Assembly: GCA_963556195.1 (NCBI GenBank)
Contig: OY744551.1
Span: 6,654,343 to 6,718,342, forward strand
DNA: 64,000 bases
Source: Sepiola atlantica
Lineage: Eukaryota; Mollusca; Cephalopoda; Sepiida; Sepiolidae
Direction of reading: 5' to 3'
Shown: piece after piece, positions 54,459 to 64,000 of the stretch
Layout: each line of letters starts with the position of its first letter
How positions within the stretch are numbered: position 1 is the first letter of the stretch
The notes under the pieces: generated by a model
What the model saw: only the letters and a program-made list of their open reading frames with translations
The model's database searches: none
What the model was told of the DNA's origin: nothing
Made by a program: the position numbers and the translations under genes

Positions 54459-55062
54459 TTAGCGTGTCATTTATATAATTAATCTTGAAATAGGCTTAGT
54501 AAAGTTTTGGGAAAATTACCAATTCCTAAATAAATGTTTGTTTTAATTTGGAGATAATCTAACTCCTCTGAAAAAAACAAGGCACTGTTGATTTGAACAA
54601 AAATATAAAAAAATGACTCAGTCTGGAAAGATTTTTTCTTCCCGAGAAAAAAAAGAAGAAAACTACCACCTCACCACCAGTATACCCACTCATCCAGTCT
54701 TCATTAAATGTTATATGAAGTCATCTTCATTGGGTTGGGGCTCTAGATTTTATGCTACTACTCTCATATTGAGTTGATATTATGCTTTTTCTTCTTCATC
54801 ATCGATCTTTTTATTATCCTTCAGGATTAGGGACAATGTTTACGCCAGACAGTTGGCTAGCTGCACGCACGGCAGTCTTCACCGCAGATCTCCACTTTTG
54901 TCGATCCTCACAATCAAGATTTAAGAGCATCTACTCGTTTTGTTTCGATAACATCTTTGGTACTTTTTCAGATTAGAACCTGAGCTAACTTTGACTCTAA
55001 CCCTTACCCTAACGCTATTCCCCACTCTGACCCTAACGGCGGGGTAAAAGTTAGCTCTGATC
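54458..55062. other. Spacer with telomere-like run
   Basis: Unassigned sequence. 54980-55030 has degenerate CTAACCC-type units (CTCTAACCCTTACCCTAACG). Confidence 0.4.
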
Positions 55063-55145
55063 TTAATATGAAGAAACATCACATTTTTCTCAAATTTATT
55101 TTTCTACTGGTTTGAGAAAAACGTGGTGTTTCTTCATATTAGGAC
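55063..55145. repeat. Inverted repeat, about 33-bp arms
   Basis: TAATATGAAGAAACATCACATTTTTCTCAAA mirrors TTTGAGAAAAACGTGGTGTTTCTTCATATTA with three differences and a short loop. Confidence 0.75.
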
Positions 55146-55256
55146 CAGAAAAAATATTATATGAGTTCTCTCTAAGTCAATTATGGCCGGACAACTCCGG
55201 TCCTACCAGAATCTTGTCGGTCTATTTCGCAGTGATGGTCATTGCTTCGTCTCTCA

Positions 55257-55330
55257 ATAGTAAAAGTATAGCATCAAAACAGATACTACACCTTTGTTCC
55301 TAGCAAAAAGACCAAGATTAATCTTTCCAA
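55257..55330 (-). mobile_element. Diverged U2-headed retroelement fragment
   Basis: On minus: CTTGGTCTTTTTGCTAGGAA, CAAAGGTGTAGTATCTG, TTTTGATGCTATAC. The U2 head is recognisable, but the sequence that follows differs from the body of copies A-D. Confidence 0.5.
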
Positions 55331-55600
55331 TCACAATTTGTTTTAGCATTCTACAATGAATGAATCAGAAGATGAAACAGGCTCAATTAAACCTAATGAA
55401 AAAACAGGAAAATTAATTAAAATTAAACCTAATGAAAAAATTAATTAAAAATTAATTAAAAATTAATTAAAATTAAACCTAATGAAAAAACATATGAAAA
55501 TGAACTGAAGATAAAATATTTTATATTTTACAAAATGGCGCATAACAGATTCTAGCAACAGTTTTCGCACGCACAGTATGAATATAAGTTATCACTCATC
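55331..55600. repeat. AT-rich (AATTAAACCTAATGAAAA)n repeat
   Basis: 55385-55500 holds four imperfect units. GAACTGAAGATAAAATATTTT ... CAAAATGGCGC recurs at 55980-56020. Confidence 0.7.
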
Positions 55601-56225
55601 AAGAACTAAAGTCTGGAAAAGACAAAGATAATAGGTAGGAGGAAAATAGTCCGCAGGAAAAGAATTCCACAAGCTTGCGATATTTGGCAAGAATCTGGAA
55701 TAGGAAGCTGTATTACAATGATGTATCAAAACAGCAAATTGATGAAGACCACTAGACCAACGAGTCAAACAAGTTAAAACAAAAGAAGATCACACAATTC
55801 CTGAAAACACATACCATAATAGTATTTATAGAAAAGACTGAGACTAGTAACATCACGTAGGTGATAATAAAAAGAGCGTCACTCTACAGTAAAGGAAAAG
55901 AACATAAATCTGCAGTAAAATGAATGAATCAGAAGCAGAAAAATGCTCAATTAACCCGTAATGAAGAAAAATATGAAAAGGAACTGAAAACTAAATATTT
56001 TATATTTTACAAAATGGCGCCAAATAGTTTCGCACGCACAGTGTAAACATAAGTTACCACTCATCAAGGCCTAAAGTCTGGAAAAGACGAAGATCATAGG
56101 TAGGAGGAAAACAGTCAGCAGCAAAAGAGTTACACTAGCCTGCGATTCTTGGCAAGAAGCCACTAGAATTGGAAGGTTATTACAACGATGTATCAAAACA
56201 GCGAATTGATGGAGACCTTACGATG
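55601..56225 (-). pseudogene. Two short jockey-like LINE fragments
   Basis: AATAGGTAGGAGGAAAATAGTC .. CCACTAGACCAACGAGTCAAAC and a second copy at 56085-56220 correspond to the extreme C-terminus (RTAALWNSLPADCFPP and RWSSGLHQFA) of the copy at 57 kb. They lie in tandem and are separated by a repeat. Confidence 0.65.
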
Positions 56226-56423
56226 ACCCCCATCATTAAAACTCTAATTCTCAGTAGCCCCTTACGTCTACAGTGGCGACCTGCCTTGTTTGGGGTGAAA
56301 TATGTTGAGGAAAAAAAGAAGAAAGGAAAAAAAAAGAGTCTTTAGCCAAAACAATAAGATAAGAAAATTGAAAAAAAAAGCGTTGAACTAAGTGAAAGAC
56401 TGAAAAATTGCCCAAATAAAAAT

Positions 56424-56675
56424 GTAAGTTAGGGTTAGGGTTAATAGTTGGGTAAGAGTTAGGGTTAGTGGTTGGTTAGAGTTAGGAGTTGGGTTAGAGT
56501 TATGGTTAGTGGTTGTGTTAGGGTTAGTGTTAGGGTAAGGGTTAAGGGTAGGGTTAGGGTTAGTGGTTGGGTTAGTGGTTGGGTTGGGGTTAGTTGTTGG
56601 TTAGGGTTAGGGTTAGGTTTAATGATTGGTTAGGGTTAGAGTTAGGGTTAGGATTAGGGTTAGGGTTAGAGCACT
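56424..56675. repeat. Interstitial telomere-like repeat
   Basis: About 250 bp of degenerate TTAGGG, with the variant phrase AGTGGTTGGGTTAG inserted repeatedly. It is G-rich on plus. Confidence 0.85.
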
Positions 56676-56740
56676 CTTGATTGAGACCAAGATAAAAAAT
56701 CCTCAGTCTAAAAGGATTTCTCCTTCACTGACAGAGGACA

Positions 56741-56775
56741 GAAACTATAAAGTGTAGTATCAGAACAGATACTAC
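56741..56775. repeat. Perfect hairpin built from the U2 5' sequence
   Basis: AAAGTGTAGTATC (56743-56755) and GATACTACACTTT are exact complements around AGAACA. This is the U2 branch-point-recognition region with its inverted copy, as in the head of the SINE. It lies 65 bp from the telomere-like repeat. Confidence 0.7.
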
Positions 56776-56939
56776 ACTTTGAATTATTCATTTACGAAAA
56801 AAATATGACATAGTTTGATGAGTTAGGAACAGGGATGTTGTTTTTGTTCAAATTTTGTGTACAGAGTAAAGTTTTGCCAAGAACAAATATATTATTTTAT
56901 TGAGAACATGTTTCCTGCTTTTAATTATAATGTTTTTTT

Positions 56940-57665
56940 AATGGAAATCGCTCGAGAGAAGACATCAAGCTACTTAATGTAAGTAGCTAACAAGAACAAA
57001 ATGTCATTATCACAAAGACAATAGGTAGGAGGAAAACAGTCAGCAGGAAGAGAGTTCCACAAGGCTGCAGTTCTTGAAAAGAAGCTACTGGAATAAGAAG
57101 CTGTATTACAATGAGGTATCAAAACAGCGAATTGATGGAGACCACTAGACCAACGAGTCAAACGAGCTGAAACAAAAGAAGCAAGGAAAAGATCACACAA
57201 TTCCTGAGAACACATGCCATAATAGTATTTATAAAAAAGACTGTGAGAGAGAGTGTGGAGAAGAAGAAAGGGTATGGCCAATTAAATTGCAGATACGTTT
57301 CTGCACCTTATCAAGAACTCTCAAATGGGACAGAGATTCACCAGCCGAAATATGACAACAGTACTCCATACATGATCTGAGTGTGAATTAGTAGATATAG
57401 AGAATAGCAGCGACAGAGAGAAACGACTTTATGAGAAGCAGAAAGAGCAATGGATCTAATGTATGAACTCCAAGAAAGATTTGATGAGAAAGAAAGACCA
57501 AGAAGTTTCAAGGTCGACTTCTCTTCAAGAGCAGATCTATCCATGAGAATCTCAGGAAGAAAGGGGGCATGCCTACGATTGAAATACACAAGCTGAGTCT
57601 TATCTGGATTAAATGAAACAAGCCATTTCGTACCCCAGTCCACAAATGAACCCAAGTCAACTTCT
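56940..57665 (-). pseudogene. Jockey-like LINE reverse transcriptase C-terminal remnant
   Basis: Frame 57338-57655 has WLVSFNPDKTQLVYFNRR, then KLLGLSFSSNLSWSSYIRSI. Frame 56970-57281 has LFYKYYYGMCSQELCDLFLA, then RLTRWSSGLHQFAVLIPHCN and SRTAALWNSLPADCFPP. The order matches the copy at 3.2-3.9 kb. A frameshift between the pieces disables it. Confidence 0.8.
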
Positions 57666-57744
57666 AGATCAGCTGCATATTTCGACTGATCTTAGGGAGA
57701 TGGGTGAGAAGCAACACCAGATTAGAAAGTGGTATCATCAGCAT

Positions 57745-57850
57745 AGATCTTCTGAATAATATTCTCTGGAAGATCATGAAGTTTCAGAGTCAATTTCTTC
57801 TCAAGAGCAGAGCTATTCATGAGAATATCAGGAGGAAAAAGGACACGTCA
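57745..57850 (-). pseudogene. Partial duplicate of the LINE
   Basis: AAGTTTCAGAGTCAATTTCT, TCAAGAGCAGAGCTATTCATG and GAGGAAAAAGGACACG repeat the 57500-57580 segment. Confidence 0.65.
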
Positions 57851-58530
57851 ATAAATGTTTGGTGTTATTTATTTGTAATTGTATTGCCCTGTTTTTACTA
57901 TTTATATACAATAATTTCGTCGATATTTACAATAATTAATTAAAGTCATTTATTTTTTTTGTTTAATAGATAATTTACTAAAAAACCTTTCTTAAACTAT
58001 CAGCACTCGCTAGAAATTCTTACGGACAGTCAGAACCGAGACAAGAAAATGGAAGGGAGGCTGGCTGTTTTACTCGCTTTTTTCTCTCTCGCCCATCCGT
58101 TTTTCTCACTCGTTAATGACGCCGTTATTTAAAAAAAATTTTTTAATTAAATGATTGTTTTATTCCCGGAGACTAAGTGTTTCTCATTTGAGTTTAAATG
58201 TTCTTTTCTGGCATTTAAAGGGATGGGGGCTAGCTTGATTTTCAAAAATTAAATTGTAAGTTACAAAAGAGTAAAAAAAAGACGCTCCACACACATATCA
58301 TTGCTCAGGCGAATTAGATCCTTCTTTCTTTTGATTTCAATACGGTCGTATCTAAATTATAAATGAATATAATTGTTTATCTATTTATATGAATAAATGA
58401 GATAGTTTTAGTCTTGTGTTTACAGGGAACTTATGAATGAAATGTTTATTATTTAAAATATTGGTTTCAAATGTTTCGAGTGACGAATTTGCGAAGCGAG
58501 AGAGGGATGGCTTTGCTAGCTAGTGTTTAG
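57851..58530. other. AT-rich spacer
   Basis: No recognised gene or repeat. Confidence 0.4.
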
Positions 58531-58534
58531 GTAA

Positions 58535-58700
58535 ATAGATCGATAGATATAACGATTGATCGATCGATCGATAGATAGATAGATAGATAGATGGATGGAT
58601 GGATAGATAGATAGAAAGATAGATAGAAAGATAGATAGATAGATAGATAGATAAATAGATACATATATGAATAGAGAGCAAGCTAGCTAGCTAGATAGAG

Positions 58701-58744
<44 letters not shown>

Positions 58745-58781
58745 CGATAGATAGATAGATAGATAGATAGGGAGAGAGAGC

Positions 58782-58822
<41 letters not shown>

Positions 58823-58852
58823 CGAGAAAGAGAGATAGATAGATAGAGATAG

Positions 58853-58903
<51 letters not shown>

Positions 58904-59083
58904 ATGATAGATGGATAGATTAATAAATAAATAGATAGATAGGTTGATAGATATATATATATAGAGAGAGATATATATAGAGAGAGAGCTAGATGTCTTT
59001 ACTAGCTAGTATTTAGATAAATAGATTGATGGATATATCGATAGATCGATCAATAGATAGATAGATAGATAAATAGATAGATC

Positions 59084-59133
<50 letters not shown>

Positions 59134-59135
59134 AC
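58535..59135. repeat. (GATA)n array
   Basis: GATA repeat with GATC, GGAT, GA and TA stretches. AGCTAG.T..CTTTGCTAGCTAGT-like text occurs at 58510-58530 and 58985-59015, so part of the array is duplicated. Confidence 0.95.
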
Positions 59136-59500
59136 TGTTAGTTTCAACTCAGAAAGATGCATCTGGATCTCAATAATCCAAGAAATAAATGTATATTTTT
59201 TTGTGATTCGTCGACAGTTGTTAGTAGCGACCCCATTAAGTATTTTGTTTATTGTTCTCCCTCCATTTGTTCCCATGCGTTGGTTCCTCCCGGTTCTCCG
59301 TTCGTCATACAAACTCCAGAGACTTGGGTTTGTTTTCTAAACTTTGCTCTCTGGGATTCGGAGGTGACCTTCCCTCACCGGCACACATGTGAATGACCTC
59401 ACAAAAAATCAAATCGCATCTCATGTCAAAAGATCGCTGAAGCAAGAAAATACAGGAGATGGAGAGAGAAATAAAAATGAAGGGATATAGAAAGTGAGAT
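59136..59500. other. Spacer without recognised gene
   Basis: Mixed sequence between GATA and GA arrays. A 79-codon plus frame shows no motif. Confidence 0.35.
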
Positions 59501-59514
59501 GGAGGGAGAGAGAG

Positions 59515-60925
59515 GGGGAAATATTGAGAAAGAAAGGGAAATATTGAGAGAGAGAGGAAAATATTGAGAGAGAGAGAGAGAGAGTAAAATATTGAGAGAA
59601 AGAGACATATTGAGAGAGAGAGAAGGAATTATTGAGAGAGGAATGCAAATATTGAGAGAGAGGGAAATATTGAGAGAGAGAGGGAAATATTGAGAGAGAG
59701 AGGGAAATATTGAGAGAGAGAGAGGGAAATATTGAGAGAGAGAGAGGGACATATTGAGAGAGAGAGAGGGAAATATTGAGAGAGAGAGAAATATTGAGAG
59801 AAAGAGAGAGAGAGAAATATTGAGAGAGAGAGATAAGAATATTGAGAGAGAGAGGGGGAAATATTGAGAAAGAGAGAGAAATATTGAGAGAGAGAGGGGG
59901 GAAATATTGAGAGAGAGAGAGAGAAATATTGAGAGAGAGAGATAAGAATATTGAGAGAGAGAGGGGGAAATATTGAGAAAGAGAGAGAAATATTGAGAGA
60001 GAGAAATATTGAGAGAGAGAGGGGGAAATATTGAGAGAGAGAGAGAGAAATATTGAGAGAGAGAGGGGGAAATATTGAGAGAGAGAGAAATATTGAGAGA
60101 GAGATAGAAATATTGAGAGAGAGAAATGGGGAAATATTGAGAAAGAGAGAGAATATTGAGAGAGAGAGAGAAATATTGAGAGAGAGAGGGGGAAATATTG
60201 AGAGAGAGAGAAATATTGAGAGAGAGAGAGGGGGAAATATTGAGAGAGATAGAGAAATATTGAGAGAGAGATAGAAATATTGAGAGAGAGAGGGGGAAAT
60301 ATTGAGAAAGAGAGAGAAATATTGAGAGAGAGAGAAATATTGAGAGAGAGAGGGGGAAATATTGAGAGAGAGAGAGAAATATTGAGAGAGAGAGGGGGAA
60401 ATATTGAGAGAGAGAGAGGGAAATATTGAGAGAGAGAGAGGGAAATATTGAGAGAGAGAAGGAAATATTGAGAGAGAGCGGGGGAAATATTGAGAGAGAG
60501 AGGGGGAAATATTGAGAGAGAGAGGGAAATATTGAGAGAGAGAGAGAGGGAAATATTGAGAGAGAGAGGGGGAAATATTGAGAGAGAGAGAGAGAGGGAA
60601 ATATTGAGAGAGATAGGGGGAAATATTGAGAGAGAGAGGGGAAATATTGAGAGAGAGAGAGGGAAATATTGAGAAAGAGAGGGGGAAATATTGAGAGAGA
60701 TAGAAAGATGGAAATATGTAGGGAGAGAGGGAAATATTGAGAGAGAGATAGAAATATTGAGAGAGAGGGAAATATTGAGAGAGAGAGAGAAATATTGAGA
60801 GAGAGAGGGACATATTGAGAGAGAGAGAGGGAAATATTGAGAGAGAGAGGGGGGAATATTGAGAGAGAGAGAAAGATGGAAATATGTTGGGAGAGAGGGA
60901 AATATTGAGAGAGAGAGAGAGAGAG
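59515..60925. repeat. (GAGAGAGRGGGAAATATT)n minisatellite
   Basis: About 60 copies of AAATATTGAGAGAGAGAG plus a variable G/GA run, so units range from about 18 to 28 bp. Minus-strand frames of 637 and 394 codons (NISLSLSQYFPLSL) result from the repeat. Confidence 0.95.
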
Positions 60926-61100
60926 AGGGGGGGATGATGAGGTTGAGAAAAAGAGGGAGATGTAGCAGAGACAGGGTGAGAAAGAGAATGGGTAATAAAA
61001 TGGATCTCGGGATAGATAGAGAGGGGGAGTGAAGTAGTAAAGAAGAGATGAAGATGGGAATATAGGGAGAGAAACTAGATGCATAGGGATAGAGATTGAA

Positions 61101-61441
61101 CTTCTTGGCCTTTTGGCGAAGATCAAAGTGTAGTATCTGTCCCGATGGATACTACACCCTATAGACCGGTGTCGTCTTGACCTTCGGGTCTTGATTCCGC
61201 CGTTTTGTAGGTATGTCCTGTGCAGTTCTAGGAGGTCCACCCTTCCAGACTTTGCCTCCCCTCTTTGGGGACGAGTAAGTTTATTGCTTACTGTCTGAGG
61301 CGCTCCTACCGGGGAATGCCGACGGGGCTGCCCAGGCATTTTTTGTAGGCTAGAGTGCTCAAATTCCCGGGCGCTGGCTTTTCAAATCCCACTTTCTTGA
61401 CCTTGTGTCACATCTTACCGCTGTGGGAGGGAGATAAATGA
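61101..61441 (+). mobile_element. U2-snRNA-headed SINE, copy D, best head
   Basis: CTTCTTGGCCTTTTGGCGAA, GATCAAAGTGTAGTATCTG matches U2 RNA positions about 5-44 with two substitutions and one extra A. A hairpin follows (GTAGTATC/GATACTAC), then the shared body and tail ACCTTGTGTCACATCTTACC. Only ATTGAA is duplicated at the edges (61095-61100 and 61442-61447), so the target duplication is uncertain. Confidence 0.8.
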
Positions 61442-62111
61442 ATTGAAAATTAGATAGAGAGAGAGAGAGAGAGAGAGAGGGGGGGTAGAGATAAGCAATA
61501 AATTGAAAGAAATAGAGAGGGGGAGGGATCGGGAGAGATGTATGAGATAAATAGATAAAAGAGAGAGGGGACATGGACGTTTAAGATATTGAGATAGAAG
61601 AGATAAAAGGGGAAATATGGGGAGAGCGAGGGGATAGAGAGCTATAGAAAAAGTGAATTGAGGGTCGAAAAATAAGAAAATATATGAAAGATATGAACAG
61701 GTAGAGTGACAGAAGGAGAAAATAAGAAAGAGGCGATTATTTATCATCGTCTGTTTGCTGCAATCTGCTTGTCTAATGCCTGCTGCAACCTGATTGGTTA
61801 ATAGTTTCGTCAACTCTCGGGCGCTTCCGAGACCTTCTCGAACGTTGACGACGCGAAGTCACGGAAACGCGGTTCGTTCTCAATAAGAGTACCACTTATT
61901 ATAACTTCTTTTCCCAACTTAGATCTTTTTTCAGTGTAAACTCTCTGCGAGGGGAGGCGTATTTTTTATGGTGGTGCAGGGAGTACTGAAAGGGAATTGT
62001 CTGGCAGAAGGGAGCTTTGCTTTGTGATGGGGATCGAAGGGGGGTCATATTGTTTTCACTCATTGGCAGGAAAGTTTTTACCAGGGGAGGTACTGTTTTA
62101 TCTGAGGAGAG
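61442..62111. other. GA-rich then mixed spacer
   Basis: GA tract to about 61570, then unclassified. A minus frame of 132 codons (61415-61813) has no domain. Confidence 0.4.
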
Positions 62112-62450
62112 GCGTTCTATATATATAGTCTAAAGAAGCTTTGAGTTATTTTAAACAAAAAGACAAAAAAAAAAAAAGGAAAATGCAGTTTAAATTCCCA
62201 CAGAAACTAACTAAATCCAAAATAGTGCAGACTTAACATTCGTTGGAAAATTCATAAATAAATAAAGTATATAATAGTAAATAAATAAAATAAAAAGGGG
62301 GATTAAGTATCTAACAGTGAAACAAAAACAGGAGACCTTAACGTAAGCATCTAATATTAACACGGGGATCATCAGCTGTACATATATTTCTAGAGATGAA
62401 AGATGAGAATACAAAATTGTAAAGATACAATATTTATTAGAACATAAAAA
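62112..62450 (-). repeat. Inverted copy of the 52.4 kb dispersed repeat
   Basis: TAGTCTAAAGAAGCTTTGAG, GTGCAGACTTAACATTCGTTGG, AAACAGGAGACCTTAACG, CGGGGATCATCAGCTG. This copy has the site where the 63.4 kb copy carries its 21-bp array, but without the array. Confidence 0.7.
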
Positions 62451-63074
62451 GTTAAACCAAGGAGCTTCATATCCTTAATCCATGGATTTTCAAAGATAAA
62501 CTCTTCTAATCAGAAAATAGGGAAAAGCCGACAATGTAATTGTAAATATTACTAGCAACATTTAACTTTGAAGATTTTACATAAAATTAAACAAAATAAA
62601 AACAAAATAAAAACAAAATTAAACAAAATAAAAACAAAATAAAACAAAAGTAAACCAAATAAAAACAAAATAAAACAAAATAAAAACAAAATAAAGGCCA
62701 AAAGGTAAAGAGTCTTATGTTGAGATGATAGCGTAAAGTCAGGGTGGATGATGTTCAAAAACACGTCAAAAATAAAAATAAAAACAGTTCTTATTTTGGA
62801 AATGAATGTTTGAAAAAGAACAATACTCAAATTGTTTAGGAATCCAAATATTTTTGTAGGAAGCTGGTGGTCCGATGGCAATTGGTAACGTCCATTTTAT
62901 CCTGTCTGTGAATTAGTTTGGTGCTGGAATTATCCGTTTCGCAGAGTTCGTCGGAATGAAGTTTTTTCAGTTAGAGTTTGGTATATTTCAAAGTGAGCAT
63001 TTCGAAAACCTCTAGCTGATGTTCTAATAAATATTGTATCTTTACAATTATTTATTCTCATCTTTCATCTCTAG

Positions 63075-63075
<1 letters not shown>
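62450..63075. repeat. Inverted flanks around A-rich repeat
   Basis: CATCTCTAGAAAT...TTCTAATAAATATTGTATCTT at 63010-63080 mirrors 62385-62440, so 62385-63080 is a large imperfect palindrome. Confidence 0.55.
62583..62697. repeat. (AAAATAAAAC)n A-rich repeat
   Basis: AAACAAAATAAAAACAAAAT units repeated about ten times. Confidence 0.85.

Positions 63076-63126
<51 letters not shown>
63076..63126. repeat. (TA)n microsatellite
   Basis: Pure TA run. Confidence 0.95.
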
Positions 63127-63129
<3 letters not shown>

Positions 63130-63205
63130 AAAATAAAAAAATAAAAGGATAAGCGAATCAAAAATTTATTTTTACATTGTGTCTGAAACATTGTTTCTTT
63201 TATTC

Positions 63206-63209
<4 letters not shown>

Positions 63210-63266
<57 letters not shown>
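63210..63266. repeat. (TA)n microsatellite
   Basis: Pure TA run. Confidence 0.95.
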
Positions 63267-63269
<3 letters not shown>

Positions 63270-63990
63270 AAAGAAGGTTAGAGTCATTTTAGACACAGAA
63301 AGAAAACGCAATTTAAATTTCCAGGGATGCCAACTAAATCCAACATATCGCAGACTTATCACGTGCAGAAGCCGACTTATCACGTGCAGAAGCCGACTTA
63401 GCACGTGCAGAAGCCGACTTATCACGTGCAGAAGCCGACTTAGCACGTGCAGAAGCCGACTTAGCACGTGCAGAAGCCGACTTATCACGTGCAGAAGCCG
63501 ACAGCACGTGCAGAAGCCGACTTATCACGTGCAGAATCCGACTTAGCACGTGCAGAAGCCGACTTATCACGTGCAGAAGCCGACTTATCACGTGCAGAAG
63601 CCGACTTAGCACGTGCAGAAACCGACTTAGCCGACTTAGCACGTGCAGAAGCTGACTTATCACGTGCAGAAGCCGACTTAGCACGTGCAGAAGCCGACTT
63701 ATCACGTGCAGAAGCCGACTTAGCACTGGAAAATTTACAAATACAAAAATAGGATTTAAGTATCGAACAGTAAAACGAAAACAGGGGAGCTTAACTTGAA
63801 TTATGAAATATTAAACGGGGATCATCAGGTGTTTACCATGTAACTGTGTCGGAGATTTAAAAAACAGAACAGCTATAAAATTCATGGCTCTCCAGTGGTA
63901 CTGATTAAACTACCATTTAACCAATAATCAAATGTAGACATAATTCAGTTTTAATTTCACTAATATATACATAAATAAATAAATAAATAA
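63267..63990 (-). repeat. 52.4 kb-type dispersed repeat carrying the 21-bp array
   Basis: TAGTCTAAAGAAGGTTAGAG, CAACTAAATCCAAC and CGCAGACTTATCACG lead into the array. After it come GGAAAATTTACAAATA, AACAGGGGAGCTTAA and ATGGCTCTCCAGTGGTAC. Confidence 0.75.
63350..63726. repeat. 21-bp minisatellite with 17 CACGTG E-boxes
   Basis: Unit GCCGACTTATCACGTGCAGAA (written once here, 21 bases split as GCCGACTTATCACGTGCAG + AA), alternating TATC and TAGC before ACGTG. Every unit but the last has the palindrome CACGTG. Most spacings are 21 bp, with one 19-bp and one 30-bp gap. In one plus frame it reads as the heptad AEADLSR/AEADLAR (63468-63752), which I regard as incidental. Confidence 0.95.
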
Positions 63991-64000
63991 ATAATAATAA

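Noticed and set aside
56424..56675. True chromosome end
   Set aside because: The repeat is degenerate, short and flanked by ordinary repeats on both sides.
61101..61290. Functional U2 snRNA gene
   Set aside because: Only about the first 45 bases match U2. The Sm site and 3' stem-loops are absent.
59426..61339. 637- and 394-codon minus-strand open frames
   Set aside because: They are translations of the GA-rich minisatellite (SLSQYFPLSL) joined to a translated SINE. No domain and no codon-level signal.
62340..62385. Hammerhead at CTGATGATCCCCG (minus)
   Set aside because: The CUGAUGA is perfect in three copies of the repeat, but no GAAA occurs within a plausible distance.
63468..63752. 94-codon frame with AEADLSR heptads
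   Set aside because: Heptad regularity follows from the 21-bp unit. The array is inside a dispersed repeat and has indels that break the frame upstream.

Overview
The window looks like intergenic or intronic DNA from a large, repeat-rich animal genome. A mollusc is most likely, probably a coleoid cephalopod such as an octopus. That is an inference from the repeat mix: many long (TA)n arrays, Penelope-like elements, several LINE types, tRNA-headed SINEs and TTAGGG-type repeats. I see no host protein-coding gene that I can defend and no intact host tRNA or snRNA gene.

The one intact, convincing protein gene is a mariner-type transposase on the minus strand (35924-37000). It lies in a complete transposon of about 1.39 kb with matching terminal inverted repeats (35726-37112). 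Broken coding remains are common: a Penelope-like reverse transcriptase with a GIY-YIG endonuclease (19484-20554, minus), the 3' half of a restriction-endonuclease-type LINE (29405-30720, minus), several copies of a jockey-like LINE 3' end (3.2-3.9, 40.7-40.9, 43.8-44.7, 47.4-48.6, 49.4-50.0 and 55.6-57.9 kb), and a decayed mariner (5.9-6.9 kb).

The most interesting non-coding content has three parts. First, there is a SINE family whose 5' end is the start of U2 spliceosomal RNA. It has four long copies (2151-2456, 26406-26736, 34673-34991 minus, 61101-61441) plus fragments. The 34.7 kb copy has a 10-bp target duplication, and an uninserted paralogue of its target lies at about 53329-53390, which fixes the element's ends. 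Second, about fifteen sequences fit the hammerhead self-cleaving ribozyme core, many with a paired stem I. Most sit in short, often palindromic, Penelope-like units flanked by (TA)n. Third, there are unusual tandem arrays: a 506-bp fold-back element made of one inverted and six direct 67-bp units (53785-54290), a 21-bp array carrying 17 CACGTG motifs (63350-63726), and 53/61-bp arrays with a solo LTR inside (9.06-10.05 and 14.07-16.96 kb).

Layout: 0-7 kb simple repeats, U2-SINE, LINE tail, 26-bp array, dead mariner. 7-17 kb tRNA-type SINEs, related dispersed repeats, hammerheads, large AT-rich satellite with solo LTR. 17-25 kb Penelope element, hammerheads, possible promoter-like islands, 37-bp array. 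25-35 kb GATA arrays, U2-SINEs, RLE LINE, (ATT)n and (TA)n. 35-43 kb mariner and Penelope-derived palindromes. 43-50 kb LINE tails and a CT tract. 50-54.5 kb 28-bp array and fold-back element. 54.5-64 kb LINE fragments, telomere-like repeats, GATA and GA arrays, U2-SINE and the E-box array.

All calls come from reading the sequence. Family names rest on recognised motifs, and no database search was run.
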